From Zingiber officinale (taxonomy: Eukaryota; Streptophyta; Magnoliopsida; Zingiberales; Zingiberaceae): a stretch of 64,000 nt of DNA. The notes under the pieces were generated by a model. That model worked only from the letters and a program-made list of their open reading frames with translations. It was not told the DNA's origin and searched no databases. Location of the stretch: contig NC_055996.1 in assembly GCF_018446385.1 (NCBI RefSeq), positions 15,177,317-15,241,316 of the forward strand. Reading direction: 5' to 3'. Position numbers and translations under genes: made by a program. Below, in pieces: positions 10,151 through 23,999 of this stretch. Numbering within the stretch: position 1 is the stretch's first letter; every line of letters begins with the position of its first letter.

Positions 10151-12267
10151 TCCCCTAGTTGTTATATTATATAATAGACTTAGTAGTCCCAATTGTAATG
10201 ATTGGAAAACTTGGACATTAAGGTAGACTGTCCTCTCAGAACTGAGAACAATAACGGTGTATTTTATTAGTTGTTGAAACATATTTAGTGGTGTTATCTA
10301 CCGGTACCTGGTGTGTAGATACATGAACCACTGATTATGTCTGCAATTCATTGCAGGGGTTTTAGAAAATCCGACAACTATATAAATCACCGTCCACATG
10401 GGCACTCCTGTAAAAGTAGCAGCTGTTGCAGTGGGAGATGTTTATCCTTTGATAGGAATAAAATATGGATTATTAGAAATTGTCTTTACGTACTAAGTTT
10501 AGAAAGAACCTGATTTCAGTTTCTAAACTATTAAAGAATAGATATTCTGTCTATTTTGATAACAAACTTGTTATCAAGAAAAATAGGGAAGTTATCTGTT
10601 CTGGTACGTTGGTTGACAATTTATAATCCAATAACTCCCACGATGCAATAAATGAAAATTAATAACATATTTTCTAACTTTAAGAGAAAGTAACCTTCGG
10701 AAATGAACCAATCATATTTTTGACATCCAAGGCTAGGTTATAAAGGATAATAACCAATGAACCCAAGAGTCTAAGGGATATGGAAGGAAATCTTGGGTTC
10801 ATTGGTAGTGGAAATCTTTCCAACCTGCGAGTCTTATTTGGAAGGAAAAATAACCGAGAAGCTTTTAAGTCTAAGGGATATGGAGCCAAAGATATAATGG
10901 AATTGGTTTATTCTGATTTGTGTGGTCCTATGACTATCCAGATAGAGGTAGTTTCGAATAGTTTATCTATTTTATAGACAACTATTCGAGACACAGATAG
11001 ATTTACTTGATACACAGCAAGTCTAAGTGCTTTGATTAGTTCAAAGAGTACGAGGCTGATGCAGAGAAATGTCAAAGTAAAAATATCGAGACACTACGGT
11101 GAGATCGTAGTAGCAAATACCTCTTGGGAGAATTTAGGAGTAACTTATCAGAAGTAGGGACTCAATCCCAACTAACTGCACTTGGTACATCCCAACAGAA
11201 TGGTGTAGTAGAAAGAATGTATAATGCTCTTATGGAATAATTAGAATGATGATGAGTTATTTAGAAAATTACCAAATTTGTTTTAAGGATATACACTGAA
11301 AACGGAAGTGAACATAGTACCTTCTAAGTCAGAACTCTCTGTTGGGATCTTAGATGGCTAGAGGGGGGGGGGTGAATAGCTCCTTTAAAAACTTAAACGA
11401 AAACTTCTACACAGATAATCGTTAGCACAGCGGAATTGGACAACTAAAGGAGAGAAAAACACAAGCACACTAACACTAGGATTTACGAGGTTCGGGGATA
11501 ACTTGCCCCTACTCCTCGGCGTGTCCGTAAGGTGGACGACTCCTTGATCTTCGGTAGATCGCACCCCGGATAAACTCCGGCTAAAGATCCTCCTTCTCGG
11601 TGGAGTAACCTCTCCACAAAGATCACAAGAGTAGATTTGAAAGTGAAGCACAATTACTTACAGAGTGTGGCTAAAGGATTGAACAGTTTAACTTACAGCC
11701 ACGAAGCAGAAAAACAACGACAGGAGGAATCAGCCAAGAGCTCAACAAAAACGCACAGCCTCTTGCTTGAACGACAGAGAGAGTTTTTCCAGAGTAAGAA
11801 TTCTACCAAACCTCTCTTTTGCCTCCTTCTTATTTCTCTGCTCTCTTGCTATCTTCAGCCAGAGCCAAGCCACTGCATCGAATCACGTCAACCAGTAGCG
11901 TATCACTGTCGCCGAACCAGGCGTCGCCAATCACGCTTCTTCCTCATCTGATTATCTGAGCTCACACCAATACCATCCTTGGTCTTCACTGGTGTCTCTG
12001 AACTCGAACCAATGAGGAAGAGTCAAGCTGATTGCAGCCAGTGAGCCAACTGAACAAGCCAGTGAACGTTGACGCTTCTTTTGCACAATCTGCAGCGATA
12101 ACCAGTGGAAAAACCATTTTGTTTTATTCCTTTGATAGTCATTGATTTGAATTAAAGCATCACCATGGTACCGCAACTGTTACTCAAAAAGCTCCTGGCG
12201 GATGTTAGATCGGACGTATAACAAACGAATCGAAATCGGCCCGGCGGTGTGTGCGGGCGGTGTGGTG

Positions 12268-12692
12268 GATCGGTCGGCGGACCGATCCACACCTTTGAAC
12301 TCGATCGGTCGTGAAGACCGATCAGGGTATCACTGATCGGTCGACGGACCGATCGAGGTTAATAAGTGCGGTTCCTCGCACTCACGAGATCATCACCGAT
12401 CGGTCGGAGACCGATCAGTGATACTCCGGAGACCGATCGGGGTTCATATGGATCGGTCCACGGACCGATCCACCGCCTTTTCCTTCTCGCGACATCATCT
12501 CCCGATCGGTCTACGGACCGATCAGATTACACTCAATGAGCTACGGTGTTTCCTGATGTCTGCAGACCGATCAGGTTACTCGATGTGCTTCTGAGTGTTT
12601 CCTGATCGGTCGCCGGACCGATCAGCAAACATAGTTTCACCAGATCGGTCCGTGCACCGATCGGAAAACAAAATCCCGTCTGTTGACCGATC
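12268..12692. repeat. Palindrome cluster GATCGGTC-n-GACCGATC inside the solo LTR
   Basis: About eight full hairpin-type units of GATCGGTC, 3-6 variable bases, GACCGATC, plus about three half units, are spaced 30-75 bases apart. The arms are conserved while the spacers and loops vary. A shorter cluster of the same word is found in the sister LTR at 59551-59762. Confidence 0.85.
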
Positions 12693-12724
12693 CAACGCCC
12701 ATGTGATATTGGGATTGGTCTTGA

Positions 12725-12900
12725 GAACGAGCTACCGAGCGCCTTCGGCCGGTCCGGAGAGCGAGCTACTGAGCCCTCTCGGGCTTCGTGGGTCCGGAGA
12801 GCGAGCTACAGGCCCTCTCGGCCTAGTCAGGAGGCGAGCTACCGAGCCCTCTCCGACTTCGTCCGGTCCAGAGAACGAGATACCGAGCCCTCTCTGACCA
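12725..12900. repeat. Short tandem repeat in the solo LTR
   Basis: About four copies of a 45-55 base unit with the words 'ggtccggagagcgagctac' and 'gagccctctc'. This is a local expansion within the LTR and is not seen as an array in the sister copy at 58667-60348, which has a different tandem repeat. Confidence 0.65.
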
Positions 12901-15096
12901 CTCCGTGCCAAGTCTCCATACTTGGACTTTTCACCAGATGTCTGGTCAACCTTGACCCATCTGGATTTCCCTTGCCTGGCTTCACTCACCAGGACTTTCC
13001 CTCCCAATGGATCAACCTCGATCAGTAGTCAGTCTGAGTTTGATTAATATCTGATACAAACTTAAATCAGTGTCAACATCAAAACAACAGCCAGGTCAGA
13101 CTGTATCAACACTCTCTACTCCCACAGAATTGCAGAATGAGCGTAAGCCTAGTCTAAAGCATATATTCGGATTTGGGTGGTCTAGCACGTGAGAGACACT
13201 GAAAAGTTGGACATGAGTTCACTTGTTTGTGAGATATCCTAGAAAAATGAAAAGAGGTTTGTAGTCCTTAAAATCGGAAGGTCATTGTCGGCATCAATGC
13301 TCGATTTTAGAAAAGGATTATACTATGAACCATAAGCTCATAAGTAAATTTGTTCTTAAGAAAATAATAAAGGATATGTCTAATCTAGTACCAACTGTAC
13401 AAGATGAAATATCACAATAAACTGCAACACGTATCACAATTGATACACAAACAGTGCCTCGTCGTAGTGGGAGGGTTGTGAGGCAACTTGTAAGATTCAT
13501 GTTTTTGGGAGAATCTTTGGACTTGATCTCGAGTAAATATGAACATGATCCCCAGACATATGACGAAGCACTCCAAGATAAAGATGCAGCATCTTTGCAA
13601 AAAGCAATGAATACAAAATTAGAATATATGTATTCTAATAAAGTCTAGGAGCTTGTAGAATCACCAAATGGTGTAAAAGCCATTAAGTGAAAATAAGTCT
13701 ACAATAGGAAAAGAGGGATAGACAGGAAGGTAGAAACTTTCAAAGCAAAGCTTGTTAGAAAAAGGAAACTTTTTACCGGTAGTCATGCTTAAGTCTATCC
13801 GGATTCTTTTATCTATTATGAGATTTGACAAGTGGATGACAAGACAGCTTTCCTTTATGGAAGTCTTGAAGAATGCATCCATATAAAGCAACCAGAGAGG
13901 TTCATTGCAAAAGGCAAAGAACATCTAGTATGAAATCTCAATCAGTCTATGGACTGAAGTAAAGCTTCAAGGTCTTGGAACATTCGATTTAATAAAGTAA
14001 TCCGGACCTATGGATTTATTTAATAATCGAATGAGTCTTGTGTATACAAGAAGTGTGATGGAAACGTGGTGGTATTTCTTGTACTATACGTAAATAACAT
14101 TTTTGGTTGTTGGAAACAATATCAAAGTGTTGTCAGAAGTAAGGTTATGGTTATCCAAACAATTCGATATGAAGAACTTAGGAGAATGTGCACACATTCT
14201 TGGGATCAAAGTCATAAGGGATCGCAAGAAAAGAATGTTGTGTTTATCCCGAGCTTCATACAATCCTTACTCGTTTAGCATGCAGAACTTCAAGAAAGGT
14301 TTCTTACCTTTTAGGCATGGAGTAGCTTTATCTAAAGATGTCTTCGAAGACATCAAAGGAGATAAAGGACATGAAGGCAGTTCATTATGCTTCGGCTGTG
14401 GGAAGCCTAATGTATGCAATGCTGTGTACGAAACTGGATATCTGTTTTGCCGTGGGCATGGTTAGCAGACATCAAAGTAACCCTGGACAAGGACATTGGT
14501 CTTCGGTAAAGCATATATTGAAGTACCTTAGAGGCACTAGAGATTATATGCTAGCTTACAAGGCAGATAATTTGGTCCCTATACGTTGCACGGATTTTGA
14601 CCTCCAATCATATAAGGATAATAGTAAGTCGACCTCGGGGTTTTATGTTTACTTTAGGAGGTAAAGTCATAACTATGAAAGAATGATAAGCAAAAGTGTT
14701 TTTTCGGACTCAACCATAGAAGCTGAGTAAGTGGCAGCCTCTGAGGCAGTCATAGAAGCTAAATGACTCATTAACCTCAAGATGGACTTAGATATGATTT
14801 CTGGTTTGTCCAAAGATTATTACAATTTATTGTAATAATGGTGGTGTAGTAGTAAACTCGAAGAAATCATGAGTTTATAAGGCAAGGAAACACAAAAGAG
14901 TGCAAGTACCACCCAATACGAGAAATCGTATAAACGAGGAGAAGTTGTTGTCGCCTAGATTGCATCAAATGATAACCTATAGATCCTTTCACTAAGGCTC
15001 TTAAGGCAAGAGCTTTTGATGGGCATGTTGAATGGATGGGAATCAGATGTATGGCAGCATTTATGGCAGCATAGTCTTTTAGTATAAGTGGGAGAT

Positions 15097-17710
15097 TGTT
15101 GGAGTGTATACTAAAAGCATAGCTTTTGTATAAACATTTATAAGAATCACATTGGTCAAATGTCTACATTTATATATACCAAATGTAGATGTTCAATTAA
15201 TTTATATTGTAGATAACATAGTGTGTGGTGTCACACACAGAAGATCGTGTTATCGGTTCTTTATAAATTTAAAACAGTAGCTCATGACCAAGATGGAAAG
15301 GAACAAACCATTGGAAGGTCATAGTGTAATTAGGTATTAGTTTATCTTAACTATATAATTACACTAGTACACTTAGAGTGTATTGAGCAGGACCATTTAG
15401 AAGTCGTTTCTTTTATACTGATTTTATAAAGGAACAAAGACCTCAGTTATTATGAAAGTGTGTGTTCTTAATCCTAATATAATAACAAGCACATATATTT
15501 GATATTTATTTCTTTAATTTATCAATGGGTGAGATTTAGTTTGATAAATCAATAAGCCTGATAAGTTGGGAAATGATATCACTTATAGTGTGTGTTGTTG
15601 ATTATAGAAGGAAACTGTGTCCTAGTGATCTAGGTTGATAATGTCCCCAAGAGGAGCTCATACGGATTGTCATGTTAAACCCTGCAGGTGGACTTAGTCA
15701 GACATGATGATAAGGTTGAGTGGTACTACTCTTGGACTAAGATATTAATTAAATGAGTTGTCAGTAACTCACTTAATTAGTGGACATTCGACATCTTAAA
15801 CACAGGGAGACTAACACACTCATAATAAGAAGGAGCCCAAAAATGTAATTTGGGATTGGTGCGGTAGTTCAATAATAGTTCTTTAGTGGAATGAATTATT
15901 ATTGATAGAATTAAGTTGTGTGTTCGGGGCGAACACGGGAAGCTTAATTTCATCGGGAGACCAAAACCAATTCCTCCTCTCGGTCCCTATCGCAGCCTCT
16001 TGTATATAGAGATTTATATCCACCATATACCCACCTTCTTACCCAACCAATAGGGGATGACCGAGCTAAGCTTAAAGCTTAAGCTTAGGGCCGGCCAAGC
16101 CTAAAGGTTGAGCCTTAAGGTGGCCGGCCAATAACTTGGAGCCCAAGCTTAGGTGGCCGGCCACATCATATTAAAAAGGATTTTTTTATTAAAATTATTT
16201 CTTATGTGGATATCATGGTTTTAAAAGAGTGTTTGAAATTTAAATCTTTCCTTTTATAGCTTTCTACAAAAGATTAAGAAAAGATTTGAAATCTTTCCTT
16301 ATTTGTAGATTGAAAGGTAGATTTTAATTTTGAAAAAACTTTCCTTTTTTTAACCATGTTCATGATTTAAAAGAGAGTTTAAAAATTATATATTCTCTTT
16401 TATAAGTTTCTACAAAAGATTAAGAAAAGATTTGATATCTTTCCTTATTTGTAGATTGAAAGGAGATTTTAATTTTTAGAGATAACTTTCCTTTTTAGAA
16501 ATCATCCACATGTTTAAAAGAAAGATTTTAATTTATAAAATTTCCTTTTTATAATCCACCATGAAGGGAAAAATTATTGGAGAAATGTTTATAAATTTCC
16601 GGAGACAAATTAGGAAGTTTTAATTCTTGTGTTAATTAAAACTTTCCTTGCTTTGGAGATTAGTGGCCGACCATTATTTTAATGAGAAGAAAATTGTTTT
16701 TTAATTAAAATAAATTTTCCTTTTCATGGCAAAAGAATTAAGGAAGTTTTTATTAAAATTTCCTTATTTGCCAAGACCAAGGATTATAAAAGAGGGGGTA
16801 GAGGTGTCTTCATGGTGAACAACTCTATTATTCTTCTCCTCTCTTTTCCTCCTTGGTGGTCAGCCCTAGCTTCTCCCTCTTCTCTTCTTCTTGTGGCCGG
16901 CGGCAACCCCTCTTGGAGCTCTTGATGGTGGCCGGTTCTAGCTAGGAGAAGAAGGAGAGAAAGGAGGTTTTGTTTCTTGCATCCTTTGGAGCTTGGTGGT
17001 GGTGGCCGGACCTCTACTTCTCTTGGAGAATTGTGATGACCGAAACCTAGAAGGAAGAAGAAAGGTGCTTGGTGGTTCTCGTCTCGGAAGATCGTTGCCC
17101 ACACAACGTCCGAGGTTAGAAGAGGAATACGGTAGAAGATCAAGAGGTTATTTTGCTTACAAAGAAAGGTATAACTAGTAATTGTTTTCCGTATTATACT
17201 AGTTTTCTTTGTATAGTTATTTATGGAAATACCAAACACAAGAGGCATATGATTCTAGAGTTTTTGAAATAATTTTTTTTTTTGAGTTTGTGTTTTCTTC
17301 CTTTTCGAATTTGTGATTCGATTGTTCTTTTTAGTTAACCTAGAGTTATTTAAGAAAATAAATATTAGTTTTCCTTAAAAGGCTTTGCCTAGGCGGTGGT
17401 GGTTGCTCCCATATCCAAGAAGGTCATGTGCTTCGCCATGCAGTTCTGGAAGTCAATTTTGGAAATTAATATTTATGAAATTAATAACTTAGGTAGATTT
17501 GAATCAATAGTGTTAAGTTCCGCTTGCGATTCAAATCTAAACCATTAAGAACAGATAAGTTAAATTTGGAATCAATGATGTTAAGTTCCGTCCGCGATTC
17601 CTAATTTAACTTCTAAAGAACACAATAGGTTATTTAAGGAAAGGTTCGACACTTGTACAAAAAAATTTTGTATAGTGGAACCGGTACGATTTTCTTAGGA
17701 CTAACCAACA
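15097..17710 (+). repeat. 3' LTR of copia element A (family 1, about 2.6 kb)
   Basis: It begins TGTTGGAGTGTATACTAAAA right after a polypurine tract and ends ...ctaaccaaca. The same LTR family recurs at 56874-60997 (plus) and at 62686 to the window end (minus). A TATA-like tataaaag lies near 16788, a plausible U3/R start. The long LTR has AT-rich blocks alternating with 'ggccggcc' words, and ends with the shared 'cttgtacaaa...ttttgtac' inverted word. Confidence 0.88.
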
Positions 17711-18504
17711 CCTTAGTGGCCGACCCTTGCTCTTTCTCTCTTCTACTTTGTTTTCCCTCTTGATGGTCGGTGGCATCTTGGTGTGGAGATCTCTTGGTGG
17801 CCGGTTGCTTGAAGGAGAAGAAGAAGATAAGGAAGCTCTCTTGTCTAGCATCCCTTGGAGGAAAGTTGGTGGTCGGATCTTGGAAGCTTTTGAAGAAGCT
17901 TGGGTGGACTACCTCTTGGAAGATCGTCGCTCACACGACATTCAAGATAAGGAGAGGAATATAATAGAAGATCAAGAGGTCTATAAGTTAAGAAAGGTAT
18001 AACTAGTTATTAGTTTCCACATCATGACTAGTTCATCCTTTTGTATAGATCTTGTAAAACCAAACACAAGAGGTTATCGATTTTCGCTTCGATAATGTGT
18101 TTCTATTGAGGTCTCTATAGTTAAACCTTGTTTACTGTAAGAAGTTAAATATCCAATTTCTTTGTGAGGTTTTGTCTAAGAAGTGGTGGATGATCCCATA
18201 CCCAAGAAGGCCTAGTGCCTCGCCATGTTTAACCTGGAAGCCGATCTTAGAAATAGATATTTGATAACTTCTGTAATATGGTTTAACTTAGGAAGATCAC
18301 ATCGGTTGAACTTGGAGTAAGAATGTTAAGTTTCGTTCTCAATCCAAGTTTAACTTCTAAAGGGAAAATTGGATTAATAATGTTAAGCATCGTTTGCAAT
18401 CCAAATTTAAATTTAGTAGAACACATGGGTAGCTAGGATAGTTCTATGCTTGTACAAATTTTTGTACAAGGGAACTAAGATGGTATTCCGAGTAGCAACC
18501 AACA
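17711..18504 (+). repeat. 3' third of a second family-1 copia LTR
   Basis: It directly abuts the 3' LTR of element A and repeats the final third of that LTR in diverged form, including ggaagatcgtcgctcacacg, the aggtataactagt segment, 'cacaagaggt', the 'cccaagaaggcc' block and the terminal 'gtagcaaccaaca'. The junction is best read as element A inserted inside an older sister LTR, which itself lies at the left edge of gypsy gag sequence. The other part of this older LTR is not seen in the window. Confidence 0.75.
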
Positions 18505-21500
18505 CTATACCCTGTTAACGTTCGGAGAATATAATGGAACAACCGACCCCAACGATCACATGGCCAAGTTTGACAATGTAGCCACCCGAACAGCTCTATC
18601 TACAGCTTCAAGGATTTCCAAGCGACATTTCTACTCCACTTTGCTAGTAGCCGCCGCCACCAGAAGACTAGCGTAAATCTATTCTCGCTAAAGCAAGGGC
18701 CCCGAGAGGCCCTAAGGGCCTATATCCAGTGCTTTAATTAGGCGACGATGGATATTCTGGCAATCTCCTCAGATATATTAGTAAACGCCTTCACTCAAGG
18801 GCTCGCCGAGGAAGAGTTCTTCCGATCACTTATTCGGCGACTGCCTAAAGACTTTGGGCACCTCCAAAAGAAGGCCAATGAGTACATTAATGTGGAAAAA
18901 GCTCAAGCGATAAGGAAGAAAGAGACGACCACCGATCCCGCAGCAGCATCTGAGCGGCGTCAATCAAGCAGTCAACAACTGCCAAAAGGGCCCCATATGG
19001 GAGCCCCTTTACACCAGGAGCCTAAGCCACATGTTGTACAGCAAGTGACGGTTGCTCATCCAGGAGGCAAGAGGTGGGCGCCGATGTTTGCACCTTCCAC
19101 CGGTCAACGATGCATAACACCAGGGGCTGCTACAACCTGGCAGATGGCAGGTCGATTCCGCTTGGATACCGCAGACGATCACCACTTCCCAATCGTCGTC
19201 ACCGAAGCCGATCTGCATAACTAAGGAATTCAGGGAGGGTGGCAGGATCATGTCATCACCAACCATAAAGGGACCGAATCTCTGCCCGAACTTCCTCTGA
19301 GCGAGCCAGACCATCCGCAAGGGAAGAAGAGAATCGAAGTAATGCCGCTCGGGGGGAGATAGGAATAATCACTAGCGGGCCGACTGGCGGAGATTCTAAC
19401 TAAGCAAGGAAGTTGCATGCACGGCGGCTCAAGATCCACGTCGTGGGCTGCAGCAAGAAAAAAGATGAGGAACCCGAGTTTATCTTCGACCCTAAGGATT
19501 TGGAGGGAGTGGAGGTCCCCCACAATGATGCATTAATCTTCCGGGAGGTAATCTCTAATTATAAAGTCCATCGCATTTTTATTGATACAGGGAGCTCGGT
19601 AAATATCATATATCGGAAGGCATTCGATCAATTGCAAATTGACCGGAGTGAATTGCTGCCAATGATGACTCCGCTCTACGATTTCACGGGCAACGAAGTG
19701 TTGCCGATCGGCCAGATCAAATTGGTCATCTCACTCGGAGAAGAGCCCCTGAAGCAGATAAGGACAACAAATTTCATAGTGGTAGATGCGCCCTCGGCCT
19801 ACAACGTTATTTTAGGCCGACCAGCGCTCAATGAGTTCTAAACGGTGGTGTCCACCTTCTACTAAAAGATCAAATTCCCAATGGATGGTAAGGTAGGGGA
19901 AGTCAAAGAAGATCAGTTGGCCGCTCGGGGTTGTTACGTTGAGATGGTCATAACGGAAGCATGAGCTGCTTGGAAGACCCCACGCTTGGAGGTGAACGCC
20001 ATCACCGAAAGTCCCCCCACTGGTGTACGAAGAAAAAGAAGAAGTTCAGATCCACCTTGATCGCCTGGAAGCAACCACCTTCATTGTTATCGATTTGGAG
20101 GTCGAGAAAAAGACGGAACTGGTAGCTTGCCTCAGACAGAACCATAATATGTTCGCTTGGTCGACACATGAGCTTCTTGGTATCTCACCGAGTGTGGCCC
20201 AGCATGAACTACACGCCCGACTGGACGCTCGGCCTGCCAAACAAAAGAAAAGGGACTTCAGCGTGGAGCAGAACTTGGTCATCCGAGCGGAGATAGAGAA
20301 ATTGTTGGAGGCCGGCCACATACGAGAGGTACAATTTCTGTGCTGGCTTTATGATATTGTACTGGTCTCCAAGCCGGACAACAAATGGAGGGTCTGCATA
20401 GACTTCCACGACATGAATAAAGCATGCCCAAAGGATTTCTATCCGCTGACCCGGATAGACCAGATGGTGGACTCTACGACCGGCTATAAGCTGATCTACA
20501 TGCTCGATGCATATCAAGGTTATCACCAAGTGTCGCTCGTCCGAGAAGATCAAGAAAAGGTCACCTTTATCACGGTTGATGGAGCATTCTGCTACAATGT
20601 CATGTCGTTTGGACTAAAGAATGCCAGAAACACCTACTAGAGGCTCGTGAACAAGGTGTCTCAATGGTAGATCGGCTGAAACATAGAGGTATCTGTCGAC
20701 AATATACTAATAAAATCCCCAAGCGCTATTAATCTTTGCGCAGACATCAAGTTGACATGTCAAACTCTGAGGGCTTATGGAATAAGGCTGAACCCGAACA
20801 AATGCCTGTTCGGCAACAAGGGCGGCCGATTTCTGGGATACATTGTCACCGAATGGAGGATCGAGGCGAATCCAGGCAATGTCAAAGCTCTGCAAGATAT
20901 GTCATTGCCACGCAACTTGAAGGAAGCCCAACGGTTGACCGGGTGTATTACCGCTCTATCAAGATTCATATCAAAATCATCTGATCAGAGCTTGCCATTC
21001 TTCAAGGTGTTGCGTCGAGCAACAAAATTCCAGTGGGATGCCAAGTGCGACCGGGCATTTGAAGAACTCAAAGACTATCTCAACTCCTTGCCTATACTAG
21101 CTAAGCCGAGCGCAGGAGAGCCACTCTGGATTTATCTATCGTCCACCAAAAATGCGGTCCGCTCGGCATTAGTTAAAAAGAATAGGCAAGAGCAACATCC
21201 CGTGTATTTTTAAGTCATATTAAAAGACGATGAATCCCGCTACACTGGTCTGGAAAAATTAGCTTACGCTTTGGTATTAGTCATTCGGAGACTCCGCTCA
21301 TTCTTCCTCTCCCATTCAATCATGGTGATGACCAACAACACCTTGGGAAGAGTCATCCTCAACCCAGAAGCGTCCGGTCGGCTGATTAAGTGGACCACTG
21401 AGCTAAGTGAGTTTGACATCCAATACTAACCCCGAACGGTGATAAAAGCTCAGGTCTTGGCTGATTTCATCATAGAAGTCCAGAGTGACGATCTAGAAGA

Positions 21501-23319
21501 AACATAAAGAATATATGTTGATGGCTCTTCCACCCAACAAGGCAGCGGGATTACCATCCTGCTCATTTCTCCAAGAGAAAACTGGATGCAATTGTCTGTT
21601 CGGCTAGATTATCGTGCCACCAACAACAAAGACGAGTATGAAGCCTTGATAGCCGACTTGCAAGCAGTGCGGCATGTCGGAGCCACAAGAGTCCTCATCT
21701 ACTCGGACTCCCAGTTGGCCGCCCAGCAGCTGTCGGGAACGTTCGAGATTAGCAATTCTCGACTCAAGTTATATGCAGAAGCCTTGGAGAAATTGAAGAC
21801 AAATTTTCAAGAAGTCACTGTACAGAAGATCCCTCGATCGGACAATCAAGCAGCAAATGAACTGACTAAATTAGCTAGTTCATTATCACCGATCGTGATA
21901 AGTCAGCCGATCGAACAGGTTTCCTTGGTAGCGCATATTGACCGGATGGAAGGAGTTGTCTTTCTGAGCGATGGGAGATCCTCGTTAATCGAATTTCTCC
22001 GATCGAGAAGTACGCCGACCGACCAAGAAGCGGTGCGTCTATTAAAGAAGAGTGTCGGGCGGTTCACTTTGGTCGAAGATTAGCTGTATAAAAGAGCCTT
22101 CTCTAGGCCCTTGCTCAAGTGTGTGGGAGCAGAGGACACAACGTACACTTGCAAGAAGTTCACCAAGGCTCCTACGGAAGCCATCCGGGCGGTCGATCGC
22201 TAGCTCAGAAGATTCTCCTGGCCAAGTACTTCTGGCTAACTCTCTAAGAGGATGCCGCTCGGACGACAACCACCTGCCTGCCCTGCCAAAAGTATCATAT
22301 TTTTTTGCACCACCCGGCCAAAGAGATGAAGTCATCCACGGTAGCTTGCCCGTTCGACCAGTGGGGTATGGACATAGTAGGACCGTTTCCCATGGCAACA
22401 GGTCAGTGAAGGTTCTTGCTCATTGCTCTGGACTATTTTTCAAAATGGGTGGAGGTTGAGCCCTTGGCCAAGATAAGTGAGCAGATGGTCATCAAGTTCA
22501 TCTGGCAGAACATCCTCTGTCGATTCAGCATCCCTCGTCGACTTATCTCGGATAACAGGAGGCAGTTCGCAGGTTAGAAGCTTAGGGAATGGTGCGAAGA
22601 CTATGACATCCAGTAGGCCTTCACCTCAGTCGCCTACCTCCAGAGCAACGGCCAGGCAGAGGTTGCAAACCGAGAGATCCTCAGAGGTTTACGAACTCGG
22701 CTCGACCGTGCAAGGGCTAGCTAGGTCAATCAACTCTCAAGTGTCTTGTGGGCACTCCGCACGACTCTAAAGGAGGCGACCGACATAACACCATTCCAGT
22801 TGTTGTATGGAGGATAAGTTATGATTCCTATAGAAATAGGAGTGGAATCCGATCGAGTACAACTCTACGATGAGGAAAATGGCAAGCGAAGATTAATGGA
22901 GCTCGACTTGGTGGATGAGGCGCGAGATAAAGTAGTTGTTCGGCTAATGGCCTATCGACAGCGGATAAGGCTGAATTACAACAGGAGGGTGATCCCGAGA
23001 TTCTTTCAGGTCGGTGATCTCGTGTGGAAGAAAATCAAGCCGGTCGTCGATGTCACCAAGCTCGAAGCACCATGGGCGGGACCATACAAGGTCATGCAAA
23101 AACTCCACTCGAGGGCATACTACTTGGAGGATGAAAACGAAAAATGGCTCGATCGGCCATGGAGCGTAACTCATCTCCAATCCTACCGGCCCGGATGAGA
23201 GGTGCACAAGCAAACATGAATGTATTTTTTTTGCATATATGTGTTGGTTGCAAGACAGATATGAAATAAAAAACAAAGTTCTCTAGACGATTTAGCCGAT
23301 CGACAACCTTAAACCACAA

Positions 23320-23800
23320 TGATAAAAGTTGTGCGGTGACTATAAATCCCTATCTACATCAACGGACGAGCGGCGACCTTAAACCTTGTCGTCATCAACG
23401 GTCAAGCGGCGACCTTAAACCCTTGTCACCATCAGTGGTTGAGCGGCAACCTTAAACCCTTGTCTCCAACAGCGGTCGAGCGGTGACCTAAAAACCTTAT
23501 CATCATCAGTTATCGAGCGGCGACCTTAAACTCTTGTCGTCGTCATCAGTTGAGCGGCGACCTTAAACCTTTGTCTCCAACAGTGGTCAAGCGGCGACCT
23601 TAAACCCTTATCGTCATCAACGGTCGAGTAGAGACCTTAAACTCTTGTCGTCATCAGCGGTCGAGCGATGACCTTAAATTCTTGTCATCATGAGCGGTTG
23701 AGCGGCGATCTTAAACTTTTGTCGTCATCAGCGGTCGAGCGGCGACCTTAAACCCTTATCTCCAATAGTGGTCGAGCAGCGACCTTAAACCCTCACCTAC
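23320..23800. repeat. 37-bp minisatellite in gypsy element 1
   Basis: About 13 diverged copies of a unit close to cggtcgagcggcgacctta + aacccttgtcgtcatcag lie between integrase and the antisense ORF. Tandem repeats in this 3' region are typical of Tat-lineage elements. The unit differs in length and sequence from the 65-bp array at 42968-43860. Confidence 0.9.
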
Positions 23801-23999
23801 GCTAAATGATCAAACAAAATGGATCGATCGGCCAACTAGGTAAACCGTTGTTGATTGAAAGCCAACATGAGGTCGCATGAGTCTACGCGATGCTCGAAAA
23901 GTGAGTTGCAGAATTAAAATACAAGAAAATAAAGGCTATCCGGACGGACAAAGCATTCATTGAAACTCCAAAAATATTTAAAGGCAACACTCTCAACTG

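Larger units (their letters stand above)
11340..13111 (-). repeat. Solo LTR of copia family 2, minus orientation
   Basis: Ends are tgttggg... and ...tatcaaca, flanked by the perfect 5-bp target duplication ctctc (11335-11339 and 13112-13116). In reverse orientation it matches the solo LTR at 58667-60348: the leading gctagagggggg segment, the gtccgtaaggtggacgac segment, clustered GATCGGTC palindromes and the single gtgccaagtctccatac block. No internal region is present, so it is a product of LTR-LTR recombination, inserted in copia element A after that element was in place. Confidence 0.9.
10150..17710 (+). mobile_element. Ty1/copia element A, broken, with 3' LTR and a nested solo LTR
   Basis: Domain remnants lie in copia order on the + strand: a gag zinc-knuckle trace near 10195, protease and pre-integrase (10300-10980), integrase core (10980-11334), reverse transcriptase (about 13117-14470) and RNase H (about 14470-15060). 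These are followed by a polypurine tract (aagtgggagat, 15086-15096) and a 3' LTR (15097-17710). A solo LTR of another copia family (11340-13111) sits between integrase and RT with a 5-bp target duplication. No 5' LTR is recognised, so the left border is approximate. The element is broken, with many breaks, and is a fossil. The order protease-integrase-RT-RNase H defines Ty1/copia. Confidence 0.85.

Noticed and set aside
16784-17248. 154-aa minus-strand frame
   Set aside because: It lies within the noncoding copia LTR, and a similar chance frame occurs in the sister LTR at 63226-63579.
23320-23800. Regular repeats that resemble a CRISPR array
   Set aside because: Plant nuclear context, repeats without unique spacers, and position inside a gypsy element; the same applies to 42968-43860.
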